Origin: Mesorhizobium atlanticum
Lineage (GTDB): Bacteria > Pseudomonadota > Alphaproteobacteria > Rhizobiales > Rhizobiaceae
DNA length: 64,000 nucleotides
Assembly (NCBI RefSeq): GCF_003289965.1
Contig: NZ_QMBQ01000007.1
Location: 286,439 to 350,438 of the forward strand
Direction: 5' to 3'
The position numbers were made by a program, and so were the translations under genes. Shown here piece by piece: positions 8,805 to 16,638 of this stretch (position 1 is the stretch's first letter; every line of letters begins with the position of its first letter). The notes beneath the pieces were generated by a model. The model was not told where the DNA came from and did not search any database. It saw only the letters and a list, made by a program, of their open reading frames with translations.

Positions 8805-10055
8805 ATGGCACTGTTGGGCACGATGATCAAGAGCTTGATGGCGGCGCTGCTTGCGCTCGGCGCGTTGGCATTGCCGGCCGGGGCAGCGACGTTCTCGATG
8901 AAACGAGGGCTCAATCTCGACCAGTGGGTCACCTGGCCCACCGAGGACAAATGGGGCGACCGCCAGGCGATCCTGCCCTATCCGGAATGGCGCAAACTCC
9001 TCAAGGAGGATGACCTCAAGGCGCTCAAGGATGCAGGTCTCGATTTCCTGCGCATGCCGGTCGACCCCTCGCCCTTTCTTTCGGACCGGACCGCGGCCCT
9101 TCGCGACGACCTCTATGCCAGCGTGCGCGACTCGGCGCGCATGATCAACCGCGCCGGCCTCAAGGTGATCGTCGACCTGCATCTGATCCCCACAGGCGGC
9201 AACCGCAAGATCGGCATGGGGCAGGTGATGGACGACCCGGCCGTCTTCGATGCCTATGCCGAGGTCGTGCGCAACATGGCAAAGACGCTCGCCCGGGAAG
9301 ACCCGAAGCAGGTCGCGCTGGAGCTGATGAACGAGCCGATCGTCGATTGCGACGCGAACGGCTCCAGCCTTTGGCCCGAGCGCCAGAAGCAGCTGTTCGC
9401 GGCCGCGCGAGCTTCCGCCACCAGGCTCACGCTGGTGCTTAGCGGTGGCTGCTATTCGAATGCGGCCTCCCTGGCGAAAGTCGACCCGAAGGCGATCCCC
9501 GATGACAACATCATCTGGACCTTCCATTCCTACGATCCGTTCCTTCTGACACACCAGGGCGCGACCTGGGCCGGCGATTTCATCCGATACGTCACCGGCC
9601 TGCCCTATCCGCTGACAGCCGTTCCGAAGGCGCAATTGGACATGACGCTGGACACGATCCGCGACCGGATAAGGGCCGAGGTGCCCTGGGCGCGGCAGAG
9701 CGGCATGCTCGCCTACCTCGACGAACAGGTGGCAGCGATGGACAGCCCCGAAAAGCTGACCGCCGTCATGGATGCGCCGTTCAGGACGGTCGACGCCTGG
9801 GCGAAGGCCAACGGCATCAAGCCGCAGGATATCACGCTTGGCGAGTTCGGCATGATCCGCAAGGAATACGGCAACGGCTTCGTCATGCCGGCCGCGTACC
9901 GCGCGGCCTATGTGCGCGACATGATCGCCCGCGCCGAGGCGCATGGCTTCTCCTGGTCGGTGTGGAGCTATGGCGGCGCCTTCGGTGTCGTCGACGCCTT
10001 CGACGGCGACAAGGCGGAACCCGATGTGATGGATGTGATCAGGTCGCTGCGCTAA
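8805..10055 (+). CDS. Secreted glycoside hydrolase family 5 (cellulase-type) enzyme
   Basis: GH5 retaining glycosidase, probably an endoglucanase-type beta-glycanase exported to the periplasm or outside. The 416-aa call starts at ATG 8805, preceded by a GGGAACGGG purine stretch; a start at 8823 is also possible. A signal peptide ends near PAGAATF. Family hallmarks are GLNLDQW near the mature N-terminus, the acid/base Glu in ELMNEP (about E177) and the nucleophile Glu in LGEFGM (about E347). Substrate cannot be read from sequence. It sits alone, divergent from ybgC and convergent with the phosphoesterase gene, with no cellulose synthase genes nearby. Confidence 0.88.
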   Translation: MALLGTMIKSLMAALLALGALALPAGAATFSMKRGLNLDQWVTWPTEDKWGDRQAILPYPEWRKLLKEDDLKALKDAGLDFLRMPVDPSPFLSDRTAALRDDLYASVRDSARMINRAGLKVIVDLHLIPTGGNRKIGMGQVMDDPAVFDAYAEVVRNMAKTLAREDPKQVALELMNEPIVDCDANGSSLWPERQKQLFAAARASATRLTLVLSGGCYSNAASLAKVDPKAIPDDNIIWTFHSYDPFLLTHQGATWAGDFIRYVTGLPYPLTAVPKAQLDMTLDTIRDRIRAEVPWARQSGMLAYLDEQVAAMDSPEKLTAVMDAPFRTVDAWAKANGIKPQDITLGEFGMIRKEYGNGFVMPAAYRAAYVRDMIARAEAHGFSWSVWSYGGAFGVVDAFDGDKAEPDVMDVIRSLR

Positions 10056-10069
10056 ACGCGCGGGTCGAA

Positions 10070-10972
10070 CTATCCCAGATCGATCTGCAGGATCTCCGGC
10101 CGCACGCCAAAACGCACCGGCAGGATGCTGAAACCAAGGCCGCCGGAAACGATGAGGTTGCGGTCGTTCTCGACGACATGGCCATAGGCATAGCGATTGC
10201 CATAGGCGGAAGGCACGACCGGCGAATAGCCGAACAGCCGCACCTGTCCGCCATGCGTATGACCGGACAAGGTGAGCGATACCCGCCATGGCACCTTGGG
10301 AAAAATGTCCGGTTCATGCGCGAGCAGGATTATGGGAGCGGTGTCGCCGACCTTGGCCAGCGTGCCGGGAAGATCGTCGAGGCCGGTGAGCCCCCTGCGA
10401 CCCTTTGCCTTGTTCGGCAGCAGCGCAATCTGGTCGGCTAGCCCCGCGATCCAGAAGCCTTTGCCGTCCTTTTCCAGGCGCACGACGTCGTTCTCCAGCA
10501 CAGAGATGCCGACAGCCTCGAGCGCCTTGCGCGAAATGGTCGGCCCTGCGCCCGCGGCTTGAGCGGCGCGATCCTCCCACCAGTCGTGATTGCCGAGGAT
10601 CGAGAACACGCCGAGCGGCGCCTTGAGCCCCGACAAAGCGGGCGCCCATTCCGACGCGTTCACCCAGCCGGTCACCATCCTGGTTCCGGCGGTGTAATCG
10701 CCAAGCATGACGATGACGTCCGGCTGCAGCGCATTGGCCTCTTCGGCAAGCGCTGCGATGCGCTCCGGCGTCATCCATGGACGGCAAGCATGGATGTCGG
10801 CCAGCGCCACGACCCGCAGCTTGAGGCCGGCCGGCCAATGCGGCGGCGTCAGCGCGTAGCGCTTCACATGCGTCAGCAGCATCGGTTCGATGCCGACCGC
10901 ATAGGCGCCGAGCGACACCATGGCGAAGGCCGAGCCGCCGACAAGGCGCAGAAAACCGCGTCTGGTGATCAT
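10070..10972 (-). CDS. Tat-exported calcineurin-like metallophosphoesterase (YaeI/YkuE type)
   Basis: Two-metal phosphoesterase acting outside the cytoplasm. The 300-aa call starts at 10972 (MITRRGFLRLVGG), a twin-arginine signal (RRGFLR) followed by a hydrophobic stretch; the open frame reaching 11086 adds an implausible Arg-rich leader. Metal-binding motifs appear in order: ADIHACRP (D-x-H), GDYTAG, GNHDWW and SGHTHGGQ. Related proteins act on phospholipid-like substrates such as UDP-diacylglucosamine, but the substrate here is unknown. It is downstream of ruvB on the same strand (132 bp). Confidence 0.9.
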   Translation of the reverse strand: MITRRGFLRLVGGSAFAMVSLGAYAVGIEPMLLTHVKRYALTPPHWPAGLKLRVVALADIHACRPWMTPERIAALAEEANALQPDVIVMLGDYTAGTRMVTGWVNASEWAPALSGLKAPLGVFSILGNHDWWEDRAAQAAGAGPTISRKALEAVGISVLENDVVRLEKDGKGFWIAGLADQIALLPNKAKGRRGLTGLDDLPGTLAKVGDTAPIILLAHEPDIFPKVPWRVSLTLSGHTHGGQVRLFGYSPVVPSAYGNRYAYGHVVENDRNLIVSGGLGFSILPVRFGVRPEILQIDLG

Positions 10973-11104
10973 GGAACGGCCCAAGCCCCTTGGGATTCTA
11001 CCAGGAAGCTGTCTTAAACGCGGCAATTGCGCCCTGAGCTGGGCCGAGCCGCGCAGATTCTGCGCAGACGGGCCGTTGCGGCCCAAACGGCGAACAAATC
11101 TGCG

Positions 11105-12142
11105 TTACTCTTCCTGGAACAGGCTGATCTGCTGCTGGGCGATGTCTTTCGGTGGGTCGAGACCGAGATGGCGCCAGGCATTGGCGGTCAGCACCCGCCC
11201 GCGGGGCGTGCGCTGGATGAAACCCTGCTGGATGAGATAGGGCTCGATGATGTCCTCGATCGCGTCGCGCGGCTCGGAAAGCCCGGCCGCGATCGTCTCG
11301 ATACCGACCGGCCCGCCGCCGAAATTGCGCGCGATCATCGACAGATAGCGACGGTCGAGCGCGTCGAGGCCGAGCGCGTCCACCTCCAGCCTTGTGAGCG
11401 CCTCATCGGCGATCTTCCTGTCGACATGCGCGGCGCCGGCGACGCTGGCGAAGTCGCGCACCCGGCGCAACAGCCGGCCGGCGATGCGCGGCGTGCCGCG
11501 CGCGCGGCGCGCGATCTCCACCGCGCCATCATCGCCGAGCGGCATCGAGAGAATCCGGGCGCCGCGGCGCACGATCAGTTCCAACTCCTCGACCGTGTAG
11601 AAATTCAGCCGCACCGGAATGCCGAAGCGGTCGCGCAGCGGATTGGTGAGAAGCCCGAGCCTCGTCGTCGCCGCGACCAGGGTAAAGCGGGCAAGGTCGA
11701 TCTTGACCGAGCGGGCCGCCGGCCCCTCGCCGATGATCAGGTCAAGCTGGAAATCCTCCATCGCCGGATAGAGGATTTCCTCGACCGCGGGATTGAGGCG
11801 GTGGATCTCGTCGATGAAGAGGACGTCGCGTTCCTCGAGATTGGTGAGCAGCGCCGCGAGGTCGCCGGCCTTGGCGATGACTGGGCCTGAGGTCGAGCGG
11901 AAATTGACGCCTAGCTCGCGCGCCATGATCTGCGCCAGTGTCGTCTTGCCGAGCCCCGGCGGGCCGACGAACAGCACATGGTCGAGCGCCTCGCCGCGGC
12001 TCTTGGCGGCGTCGACGAAGACCTTGAGATTGGCGCGGACCGCCGCCTGGCCGACGAACTCGTCGAGCGACTGCGGCCGCAGCGTCTGGTCGGCATCCTC
12101 GCCGCGCTTGTCGGGGGCAATGAGGCGGGGCGAAAGGCTCAT
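11105..12142 (-). CDS. ruvB: Holliday junction branch migration ATPase RuvB
   Basis: Hexameric AAA+ motor that drives branch migration with RuvA and hands junctions to RuvC. The 345-aa protein has Walker A GPPGLGKT at residues 60-67, Walker B LFIDEIHR near 112, and a C-terminal winged-helix domain ending in the YLIQQGFIQRTPRGR region. Its start overlaps the stop of an AbrB-like gene by 4 bp, so translation is coupled to that gene rather than directly to ruvA. Confidence 0.98.
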   Translation of the reverse strand: MSLSPRLIAPDKRGEDADQTLRPQSLDEFVGQAAVRANLKVFVDAAKSRGEALDHVLFVGPPGLGKTTLAQIMARELGVNFRSTSGPVIAKAGDLAALLTNLEERDVLFIDEIHRLNPAVEEILYPAMEDFQLDLIIGEGPAARSVKIDLARFTLVAATTRLGLLTNPLRDRFGIPVRLNFYTVEELELIVRRGARILSMPLGDDGAVEIARRARGTPRIAGRLLRRVRDFASVAGAAHVDRKIADEALTRLEVDALGLDALDRRYLSMIARNFGGGPVGIETIAAGLSEPRDAIEDIIEPYLIQQGFIQRTPRGRVLTANAWRHLGLDPPKDIAQQQISLFQEE

Positions 12143-12441
12143 GCCGCGCCCTCTGTGCGCGGCGCAACACTGACAATCTGACGGCCAACTGCGTCCCTTA
12201 CTGCAGCATCGACTTCTTCCAGCGTGGCCTGACCGCCAAACGGATCGCCCAGAAACCCAGCAAGGTCAGCGAATTCAAGATTGCGCGGCGTGCCGATCAG
12301 ACGACCGTCCATGACCGTCAGGGCAACCCTGTCGCCGGCCTTGAGCGAAAGCGCGTCGCGAACATGCTTTGGAATCGTCATCTGCCCCTTGGAAGTCAGA
12401 TTGGCATCTGCGCCCATATTCCTATTTCGGGCAAATGTCAC
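12139..12441 (-). CDS. Orphan AbrB/SpoVT-type (VapB-like) DNA-binding protein between ruvA and ruvB
   Basis: Swapped-hairpin AbrB domain protein (LTSKGQMTIPKHVRDAL at about residues 15-31) with a C-terminal tail of the kind that neutralises PIN toxins (ATLEEVDAAVRDAVG). The frame uses GTG 12441, overlapping the ruvA stop (GTGA) with AAGGA 9 nt upstream. An internal ATG at 12417 is an alternative, giving about 92 aa. No PIN gene adjoins it: it overlaps ruvA on one side and ruvB on the other by about 4 bp each. It is therefore a solitary antitoxin-like gene fully embedded in the ruv operon. Role unknown: autoregulation, cross-talk with the VapC at 13073, or a remnant. Confidence 0.85.
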   Translation of the reverse strand: MTFARNRNMGADANLTSKGQMTIPKHVRDALSLKAGDRVALTVMDGRLIGTPRNLEFADLAGFLGDPFGGQATLEEVDAAVRDAVGRQIVSVAPRTEGAA

Positions 12442-13058
12442 CGCGCCAGTTCCTTCAGGCCGAAACGGATCAACTTCGAGGCATCGGCGCCCTCGCCGGC
12501 CGATTTCAGCGCCGCCGCAACCGCGTTCGCCGCGATGTCGCGCGAATAACCGAGATTGACGAGCGCCGAGACCGCATCCGTAATCGGAGCCGGCGCGACG
12601 CCCTCGCCAAGCTCCTGCTTCAGCCCGATCGTGCCGGTGGCCGCGCCCGCATAGGCAGGCGCCTTGTTCTTCAACTCGGTGACGATGCGCTCGGCCACCT
12701 TCTTTCCGACGCCAGGGGCTCGGCTGACCATCGCGATATCACGTAGCGCGATCGCATTGGCGAGGTCGGCCGGCGCCAACGTCGACAGCACCGCCAGCGC
12801 CACCTTGGCGCCGACGCCCTGCACATTGTTCATCAAAAGCCGGAACCACTCGCGCTCCAGCCCGCTCTGGAAGCCATAGAGCCGGATCATGTCCTCGCGC
12901 ACATAGGTCTCGATGAAAAGCACCACCGCCTCCCCGGGTGATGGCAATGATGCCAGCGTGCGCGCCGAGCAATGGGCGACATAGCCGACGCCATGCACGT
13001 CGACGACGCAGGAGTCTTCGTCGATCTCGTCCAGCGTGCCTTTCAGCTTGCCGATCAT
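12438..13058 (-). CDS. ruvA: Holliday junction DNA-binding protein RuvA
   Basis: Tetrameric junction-binding protein that loads RuvB. The 206-aa product has the OB-fold N-terminal domain (MIGKLKGTLDEIDEDSCVVD), two helix-hairpin-helix motifs (about 70-130, including LMNNVQGVGAKVAL and VSRAPGVGKKVAERI), and the C-terminal RuvB-binding domain (about 155-206). It begins 14 bp after the vapC stop and overlaps the downstream AbrB-like gene by 4 bp. Confidence 0.98.
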   Translation of the reverse strand: MIGKLKGTLDEIDEDSCVVDVHGVGYVAHCSARTLASLPSPGEAVVLFIETYVREDMIRLYGFQSGLEREWFRLLMNNVQGVGAKVALAVLSTLAPADLANAIALRDIAMVSRAPGVGKKVAERIVTELKNKAPAYAGAATGTIGLKQELGEGVAPAPITDAVSALVNLGYSRDIAANAVAAALKSAGEGADASKLIRFGLKELAR

Positions 13059-13072
13059 GTCCGAGGGCTTTC

Positions 13073-13486
13073 TTACGGGTGCGTATCAGGCGCGATAAGT
13101 TCGACATCCGGAAAGTATTTTCTGAAACCCGCCGGATCGCGTGTAAGGATGGGATAGCCACGGATGATGGCATGGGCCCCGATCAAAAAATCGGGCATGA
13201 CCTTCTCCCGCGGTCCCCCTTGCCGACGATAGATCAAGAATGCTCTCGACGCGGCGAAGGCCGCCTCGAACGGCAACCCTTCACGTCGGTATTCATCCTC
13301 GGGCAACACATCATCAACATCTTCGATCATCTCGTAGCGCATCGAAAACTCTGCGTAGATGATCTGATTGATGATCAGGCTGCCGTGCTTGCGCGCAGTC
13401 TCTATTTTCGACCGCGACCATTTCAGCCAGACAGGATCCCGAACGGCGACATCGATAAGTACATTGGTATCGACAAGCGTCGCCAA
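13073..13486 (-). CDS. vapC: VapC-type PIN-domain ribonuclease toxin
   Basis: Type II toxin of the PIN family; characterised members cleave tRNA or rRNA. The 137-aa sequence carries the expected acidic residues: VDTNVLIDVA (D6 region), QIIYAEFSMR (Glu), MPDFLIGAHA (Asp) and the LTRDPAGFRKYFPDV ending. It starts 2 bp after vapB and lies between ruvC and ruvA on the same strand, so it is likely transcribed with the ruv genes or from the vapB operator region. All catalytic positions look intact, so it is probably active. Confidence 0.92.
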   Translation of the reverse strand: MATLVDTNVLIDVAVRDPVWLKWSRSKIETARKHGSLIINQIIYAEFSMRYEMIEDVDDVLPEDEYRREGLPFEAAFAASRAFLIYRRQGGPREKVMPDFLIGAHAIIRGYPILTRDPAGFRKYFPDVELIAPDTHP

Positions 13487-13488
13487 GA

Positions 13489-13740
13489 TCAGCGATCCCG
13501 CGTCATGGCCATGACGTCGTCGGCATTCATCGTCTGATCGCCGCTACCCTCCAGCCGATCAAGCGCTGCAAGAAAACGGGCGAGCCGTTCGCGGTCTGCG
13601 TGCCGTCCCTTGTCGTGCCGAGGCGTAATCGTGATCTTTCCGCCTTCTATGCCGAAGATCACTTCACTGTTGGCAACAATGCCGAATGTCTCGCGCAGAT
13701 CACGCGGAATGGTCACCTGGCCCTTGCTGGTCACACGCAT
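13489..13740 (-). CDS. vapB: VapB-type antitoxin, AbrB family
   Basis: 83-aa AbrB/MazE-type swapped-hairpin protein (MRVTSKGQVTIPRDLRETFG) with a C-terminal arm presumed to bind VapC. The start is 13740, with AAAGGA 8 nt upstream. The open frame to 13869 would overlap ruvC and run through the operator, so it is rejected. An 8+8 bp palindrome sits just upstream at 13751-13768, fitting autoregulation by the VapBC complex. Confidence 0.92.
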   Translation of the reverse strand: MRVTSKGQVTIPRDLRETFGIVANSEVIFGIEGGKITITPRHDKGRHADRERLARFLAALDRLEGSGDQTMNADDVMAMTRDR

Positions 13741-13750
13741 GGAATAATCC

Positions 13751-13768
13751 TTTCTTACAAGTAAGAAA
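13751..13768. promoter_or_regulatory. Palindromic operator upstream of vapBC
   Basis: Perfect inverted repeat TTTCTTAC-AA-GTAAGAAA, ending 10 bp before the vapB start codon. Position and symmetry fit an autoregulatory VapBC operator; it lies 33 bp beyond the ruvC stop. Confidence 0.6.
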
Positions 13769-13801
13769 TATTCCAACAATCGGAACAAGTCAAGAACATC
13801 G

Positions 13802-14311
13802 TTATTCCGCAGCCGCCATCCGATAGGCGACGCTCGGGCGGTGATGCGCATGGCAGATCGCGATGGCAAGAGCGTCGGCGGCGTCGTCGGTATCGAAGAC
13901 CGCCTTCGGCATCAGCACCTTGACCATCATATGGATCTGCTTTTTCTCACCGTGGCCGACGCCGATCACCGCCTTCTTGACCGCGTTGGGTGCGTATTCG
14001 GCGACCACCAGCCCGGCGCGCGCCGGCACCAGCATGGCGATGCCGCGCGCCTGGCCGAGCTTCAGCGTCGCGGTCGCATCCTTGTTGACAAAGGTCTGTT
14101 CGACCGCCGCCTCATGCGGCATAGCTTGGTGCAGCACCTCGGCCAGCCCGTCATGCAGCTGGCAGAGCCGCGTCGCGAGCGGCGCCTTGTCATCCGAGCG
14201 CACGGTGCCGGACGCGACGAAGCGCAGCGAATTGCCGAGGCTATCGATGATGCCCCATCCGGTGCGTCTCAGGCCCGGATCGATACCGATGATGCGAATC
14301 GCTTCCCCCAT
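13802..14311 (-). CDS. ruvC: Crossover junction endodeoxyribonuclease RuvC
   Basis: Resolves Holliday junctions by paired symmetric nicks. The 169-aa protein has the RNase H-like fold with acidic residues in IIGIDPGLRRTGWG (D11), AAVEQTFVN (Glu near 70), and FDTDDAADALAIA (C-terminal Asp pair). First gene of the ruv cluster in this orientation; vapBC follows 61 bp downstream. yebC, which often precedes ruvC in alphaproteobacteria, is instead 20 kb away at 34759-35508. Confidence 0.97.
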   Translation of the reverse strand: MGEAIRIIGIDPGLRRTGWGIIDSLGNSLRFVASGTVRSDDKAPLATRLCQLHDGLAEVLHQAMPHEAAVEQTFVNKDATATLKLGQARGIAMLVPARAGLVVAEYAPNAVKKAVIGVGHGEKKQIHMMVKVLMPKAVFDTDDAADALAIAICHAHHRPSVAYRMAAAE

Positions 14312-14438
14312 GCGCCAAGTTTAACCTCGGCGGCAAGCGATGCCAGTGAAATGTGAACAAACCGGAAACGGTCGCGATCCTGAGATCGCGCCCAAAAATC
14401 CCAATTGAGCCGGCGCTCGCGGCCGGCATGCCCAGAAC

Positions 14439-15503
14439 CTAATTCGTCAAGCGACGGATGGCTTTCGACAGTCGCATGAGAACTGCCGGCCTGGACGACG
14501 CGACCAGCTTCCATGCCAGGATCGCATTGCCCATGCGCCGCGGCAGGATTCCAATGCAAAGAAACCAGGCCGCCAAGGCAGCCCGCCGCCGCCAGGATGT
14601 GTTCATTTCCAGGCTGGCGGCGGCGCCCGCTCTTGCCAGCCCCAGCCGGGAATCGGTCGCAACCGGATGCTGGGGCTCGTCGACGCAGAGCGAAGCCAGC
14701 CGCTCTTCCAGATGAACCGGATCGCGAAGGCCGGCATCCGGCGGCACGGTCAAGCCGATCTCGGCCGCCCGGTCGGACAAGGCTTCGAGGCGCCGGAAGT
14801 CATGTTGCATGCGCCAGCGCGCCCGCTCGGCAAGCTTTTCGGCAAAGACCGAATGGTTGGAACCGTGGATGCGGTAGGCGCCAAGGCAGGAGTCGATGGA
14901 TTTCACCTCTCCGTGAAGCGGCGCGAGTGTCGCGAGATAGCCATCGGCGCCTTGCCGGAAATCGCTTTCAGGCATGGGCATTATCGGTTCCAGCGCCTCG
15001 CGGTCGAACGCCAGCCCGCTTGTCACCGTCGTGCGGTAGCGCCCCTTGCGCAACAATTCCGGCACGACGTCGCCCGAATCGAACGGCTGTTCCGGAGGGG
15101 GAAAGACATCCTTGATCTGCTGGTCCTCATCGACGAGATGCAGGCGGAATTGCGCCTGGACGACATCTGCGTCCCACTCGTCCAGGACCTCGGAGACGGC
15201 GTTCGGATAGAGATAGTCGTCGGCGTCGAGGAAAAGAACGATCTCCCCGGTGCTCGCCTCGAACCCGGTGTTGAACGCAGCGGCATGCCCGCCATTCCTG
15301 CGCCTGAGGCACGGACGGATCTTGTCGCCATAGGATTCGATGACGGCCACCGAGGCATCGGTCGAAGCATCGTCGACGACCACGACCTCGACATTTCGGT
15401 GGTCCTGCTCCAACGCGCTGTCGATGGCGCGTCCGAGAAACTGTTCGTAGTTGTAGTTGGGGATGATGATCGATACCGGGATGCGGTCCAATGGCGAATG
15501 CAC
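14439..15503 (-). CDS. Family 2 glycosyltransferase
   Basis: GT-A fold sugar transferase of 354 aa. It begins with VSIIIPNYNYEQFLGRAI, then VVVVDDASTD, and has the nucleotide-sugar metal motif FLDADDYL near residue 94. The C-terminal ~70 residues contain a hydrophobic segment (AALAAWFLCIGILPRR), which suggests membrane association. Product and acceptor are unknown. It stands alone, with a 294-bp upstream gap and no other polysaccharide genes beside it. Confidence 0.88.
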   Translation of the reverse strand: MHSPLDRIPVSIIIPNYNYEQFLGRAIDSALEQDHRNVEVVVVDDASTDASVAVIESYGDKIRPCLRRRNGGHAAAFNTGFEASTGEIVLFLDADDYLYPNAVSEVLDEWDADVVQAQFRLHLVDEDQQIKDVFPPPEQPFDSGDVVPELLRKGRYRTTVTSGLAFDREALEPIMPMPESDFRQGADGYLATLAPLHGEVKSIDSCLGAYRIHGSNHSVFAEKLAERARWRMQHDFRRLEALSDRAAEIGLTVPPDAGLRDPVHLEERLASLCVDEPQHPVATDSRLGLARAGAAASLEMNTSWRRRAALAAWFLCIGILPRRMGNAILAWKLVASSRPAVLMRLSKAIRRLTN

Positions 15504-15797
15504 GGGATCAAGCCTCGCAATCTGCTTTGGTCACGGTGACGGTGATTTTCTTGCAAAACGGGCTCGGGTCGACCCGGCTGCGGCGAACGGCTCCAACTAG
15601 GGCCGCATCGCTTCGAGGCAAGGAAGATTCCTTGGCAAGGGCCGGCATCGCCTTCCATGCGATGACGGTCAGCACAATGTCGAAGAGCAGTCAGAGTTGC
15701 CGACATTCGACTTGCGGCCGAAAGCACGGCTCGCCAAATCACGGCTCGATCACGGTATCCCGGTTCCCGCGCCACGCTGTCGCGTTGTTGCGCCGGC
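15504..15797. other. Intergenic region upstream of the glycosyltransferase gene
   Basis: 294 bp between the GT2 start and the rcdA stop. I see no credible ORF, repeat or strong hairpin; it presumably holds the GT2 promoter. Confidence 0.4.
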
Positions 15798-16328
15798 TTA
15801 GCCGCGCGCGAACGCCGTGTTCAAAAGGCTGATCTGGTCCGAAACCGGATTGGCCCGGCGGCTGGGGGCGTGCGTCTCGGCGACCACGCCGCCATAGATT
15901 TCCTCGTCCATGCGCCGCACCAGCGCCTGCAGGCGCAGCGAGCGCGTCACCAGATCGAGAAATTCCTTCGGCAGCTCGTTCCAGCCGAGCGCCTCGTCAT
16001 GCGCCGACGCGGTATCCAGCCGCACCTTGGATTTCTCCGAGGCCACCTGATCGCGCGTCATCTCGCCGGAATTCGCCGCACGCTGAAGCAGAAGCCAGGA
16101 GGCCACCTGCATCAGCCTTGTGGTCAGCCGCATCGATTCCGCCGCATAGAGGGTCGCGGCCGTGCGCGACAATTTCTTCGCCTCGAGCCTGCCCTTGCCG
16201 TCGAGATATTCGGCGGCCTGTTCGACCAGGCCCATGCCTTCCTGGTAGAGCGGCTTGAAGGATTGGGAGAAAACCCGGCGCTCCGCCAGTTTGATGGTTT
16301 TCGCGCTGCCCTTCGAAGGCTCTTTCAT
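15798..16328 (-). CDS. rcdA: RcdA-type regulator of CtrA degradation (DUF1465)
   Basis: In Caulobacter RcdA is an adaptor that, with CpdR and PopA, delivers the cell-cycle regulator CtrA to the ClpXP protease. The 176-aa, largely helical product matches the DUF1465 family (FSQSFKPLYQEGMGLVEQAA near the N-terminus, RLTTRLMQVASWLLLQRA in the middle). The start at 16328 (MKEPSKG) is preferred over 16352. A perfect CtrA box lies 116-131 bp upstream (16444-16459), which suggests CtrA feedback on its own proteolysis adaptor. Confidence 0.88.
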   Translation of the reverse strand: MKEPSKGSAKTIKLAERRVFSQSFKPLYQEGMGLVEQAAEYLDGKGRLEAKKLSRTAATLYAAESMRLTTRLMQVASWLLLQRAANSGEMTRDQVASEKSKVRLDTASAHDEALGWNELPKEFLDLVTRSLRLQALVRRMDEEIYGGVVAETHAPSRRANPVSDQISLLNTAFARG

Positions 16329-16443
16329 CGATACGCCCCTGCACTGCCGCAAGCCGATTCGGCATCCTTGCCGACATGGCCCGCACCCTTAAATGACTGA
16401 GGCTTGAAAATGCGCTTCGACGCCCATGAAGGCAAGCGCATGT

Positions 16444-16459
16444 TTAACAAACGGTTAAC
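16444..16459. promoter_or_regulatory. Consensus CtrA box upstream of rcdA
   Basis: TTAA-CAAACGG-TTAAC, a 9/9 match to the CtrA consensus TTAA-N7-TTAAC, 116 bp upstream of the rcdA start codon. Only the motif is seen; binding is inferred from the alphaproteobacterial CtrA regulon. Confidence 0.65.
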
Positions 16460-16514
16460 GCCGGCCGCTTTCCGGCCATCCGCCGGCGGAAGGCAACGGC
16501 CTGCCGTGCACGGG

Positions 16515-16612
16515 CAAAAAAAGAGCCGCGGATAAGGCGGCTCTCAGGAGTTTAACAGGGAGGCGTCAAACAAAGTGGCTCCAACCACTCGGTAAGAATC
16601 CAGCAAAACTGG
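16515..16612 (-). ncRNA. Probable trans-acting small RNA between rcdA and the DUF2269 gene
   Basis: A minus-strand transcript of about 100 nt is suggested by a canonical terminator (AGAGCCGC / GCGGCTCT hairpin, 16522-16544, then T7) and a plausible -10 (TACTAT on the minus strand, 16619-16624). Three hairpins precede the terminator: ATCCAG/CTGGAT (16598-16614), AGTGG/CCACT (16574-16589), and a 7-8 bp stem (16550-16571) whose loop displays CCUCCC, an anti-Shine-Dalgarno-like motif typical of rhizobial trans-acting sRNAs. No ORF fits. Ends are approximate and the family is not assigned. A perfect CtrA box is centred near -35. Confidence 0.6.
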
Positions 16613-16638
16613 ATGCGCATAGTAAACGCCTGTAAAGC

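Noticed and set aside
8277..10289. 670-aa minus-strand open frame
   Set aside because: Only the last 157 codons (YbgC) are real. The rest is antisense to the GH5 gene and reads as Arg/Gly/Val-rich shadow sequence.
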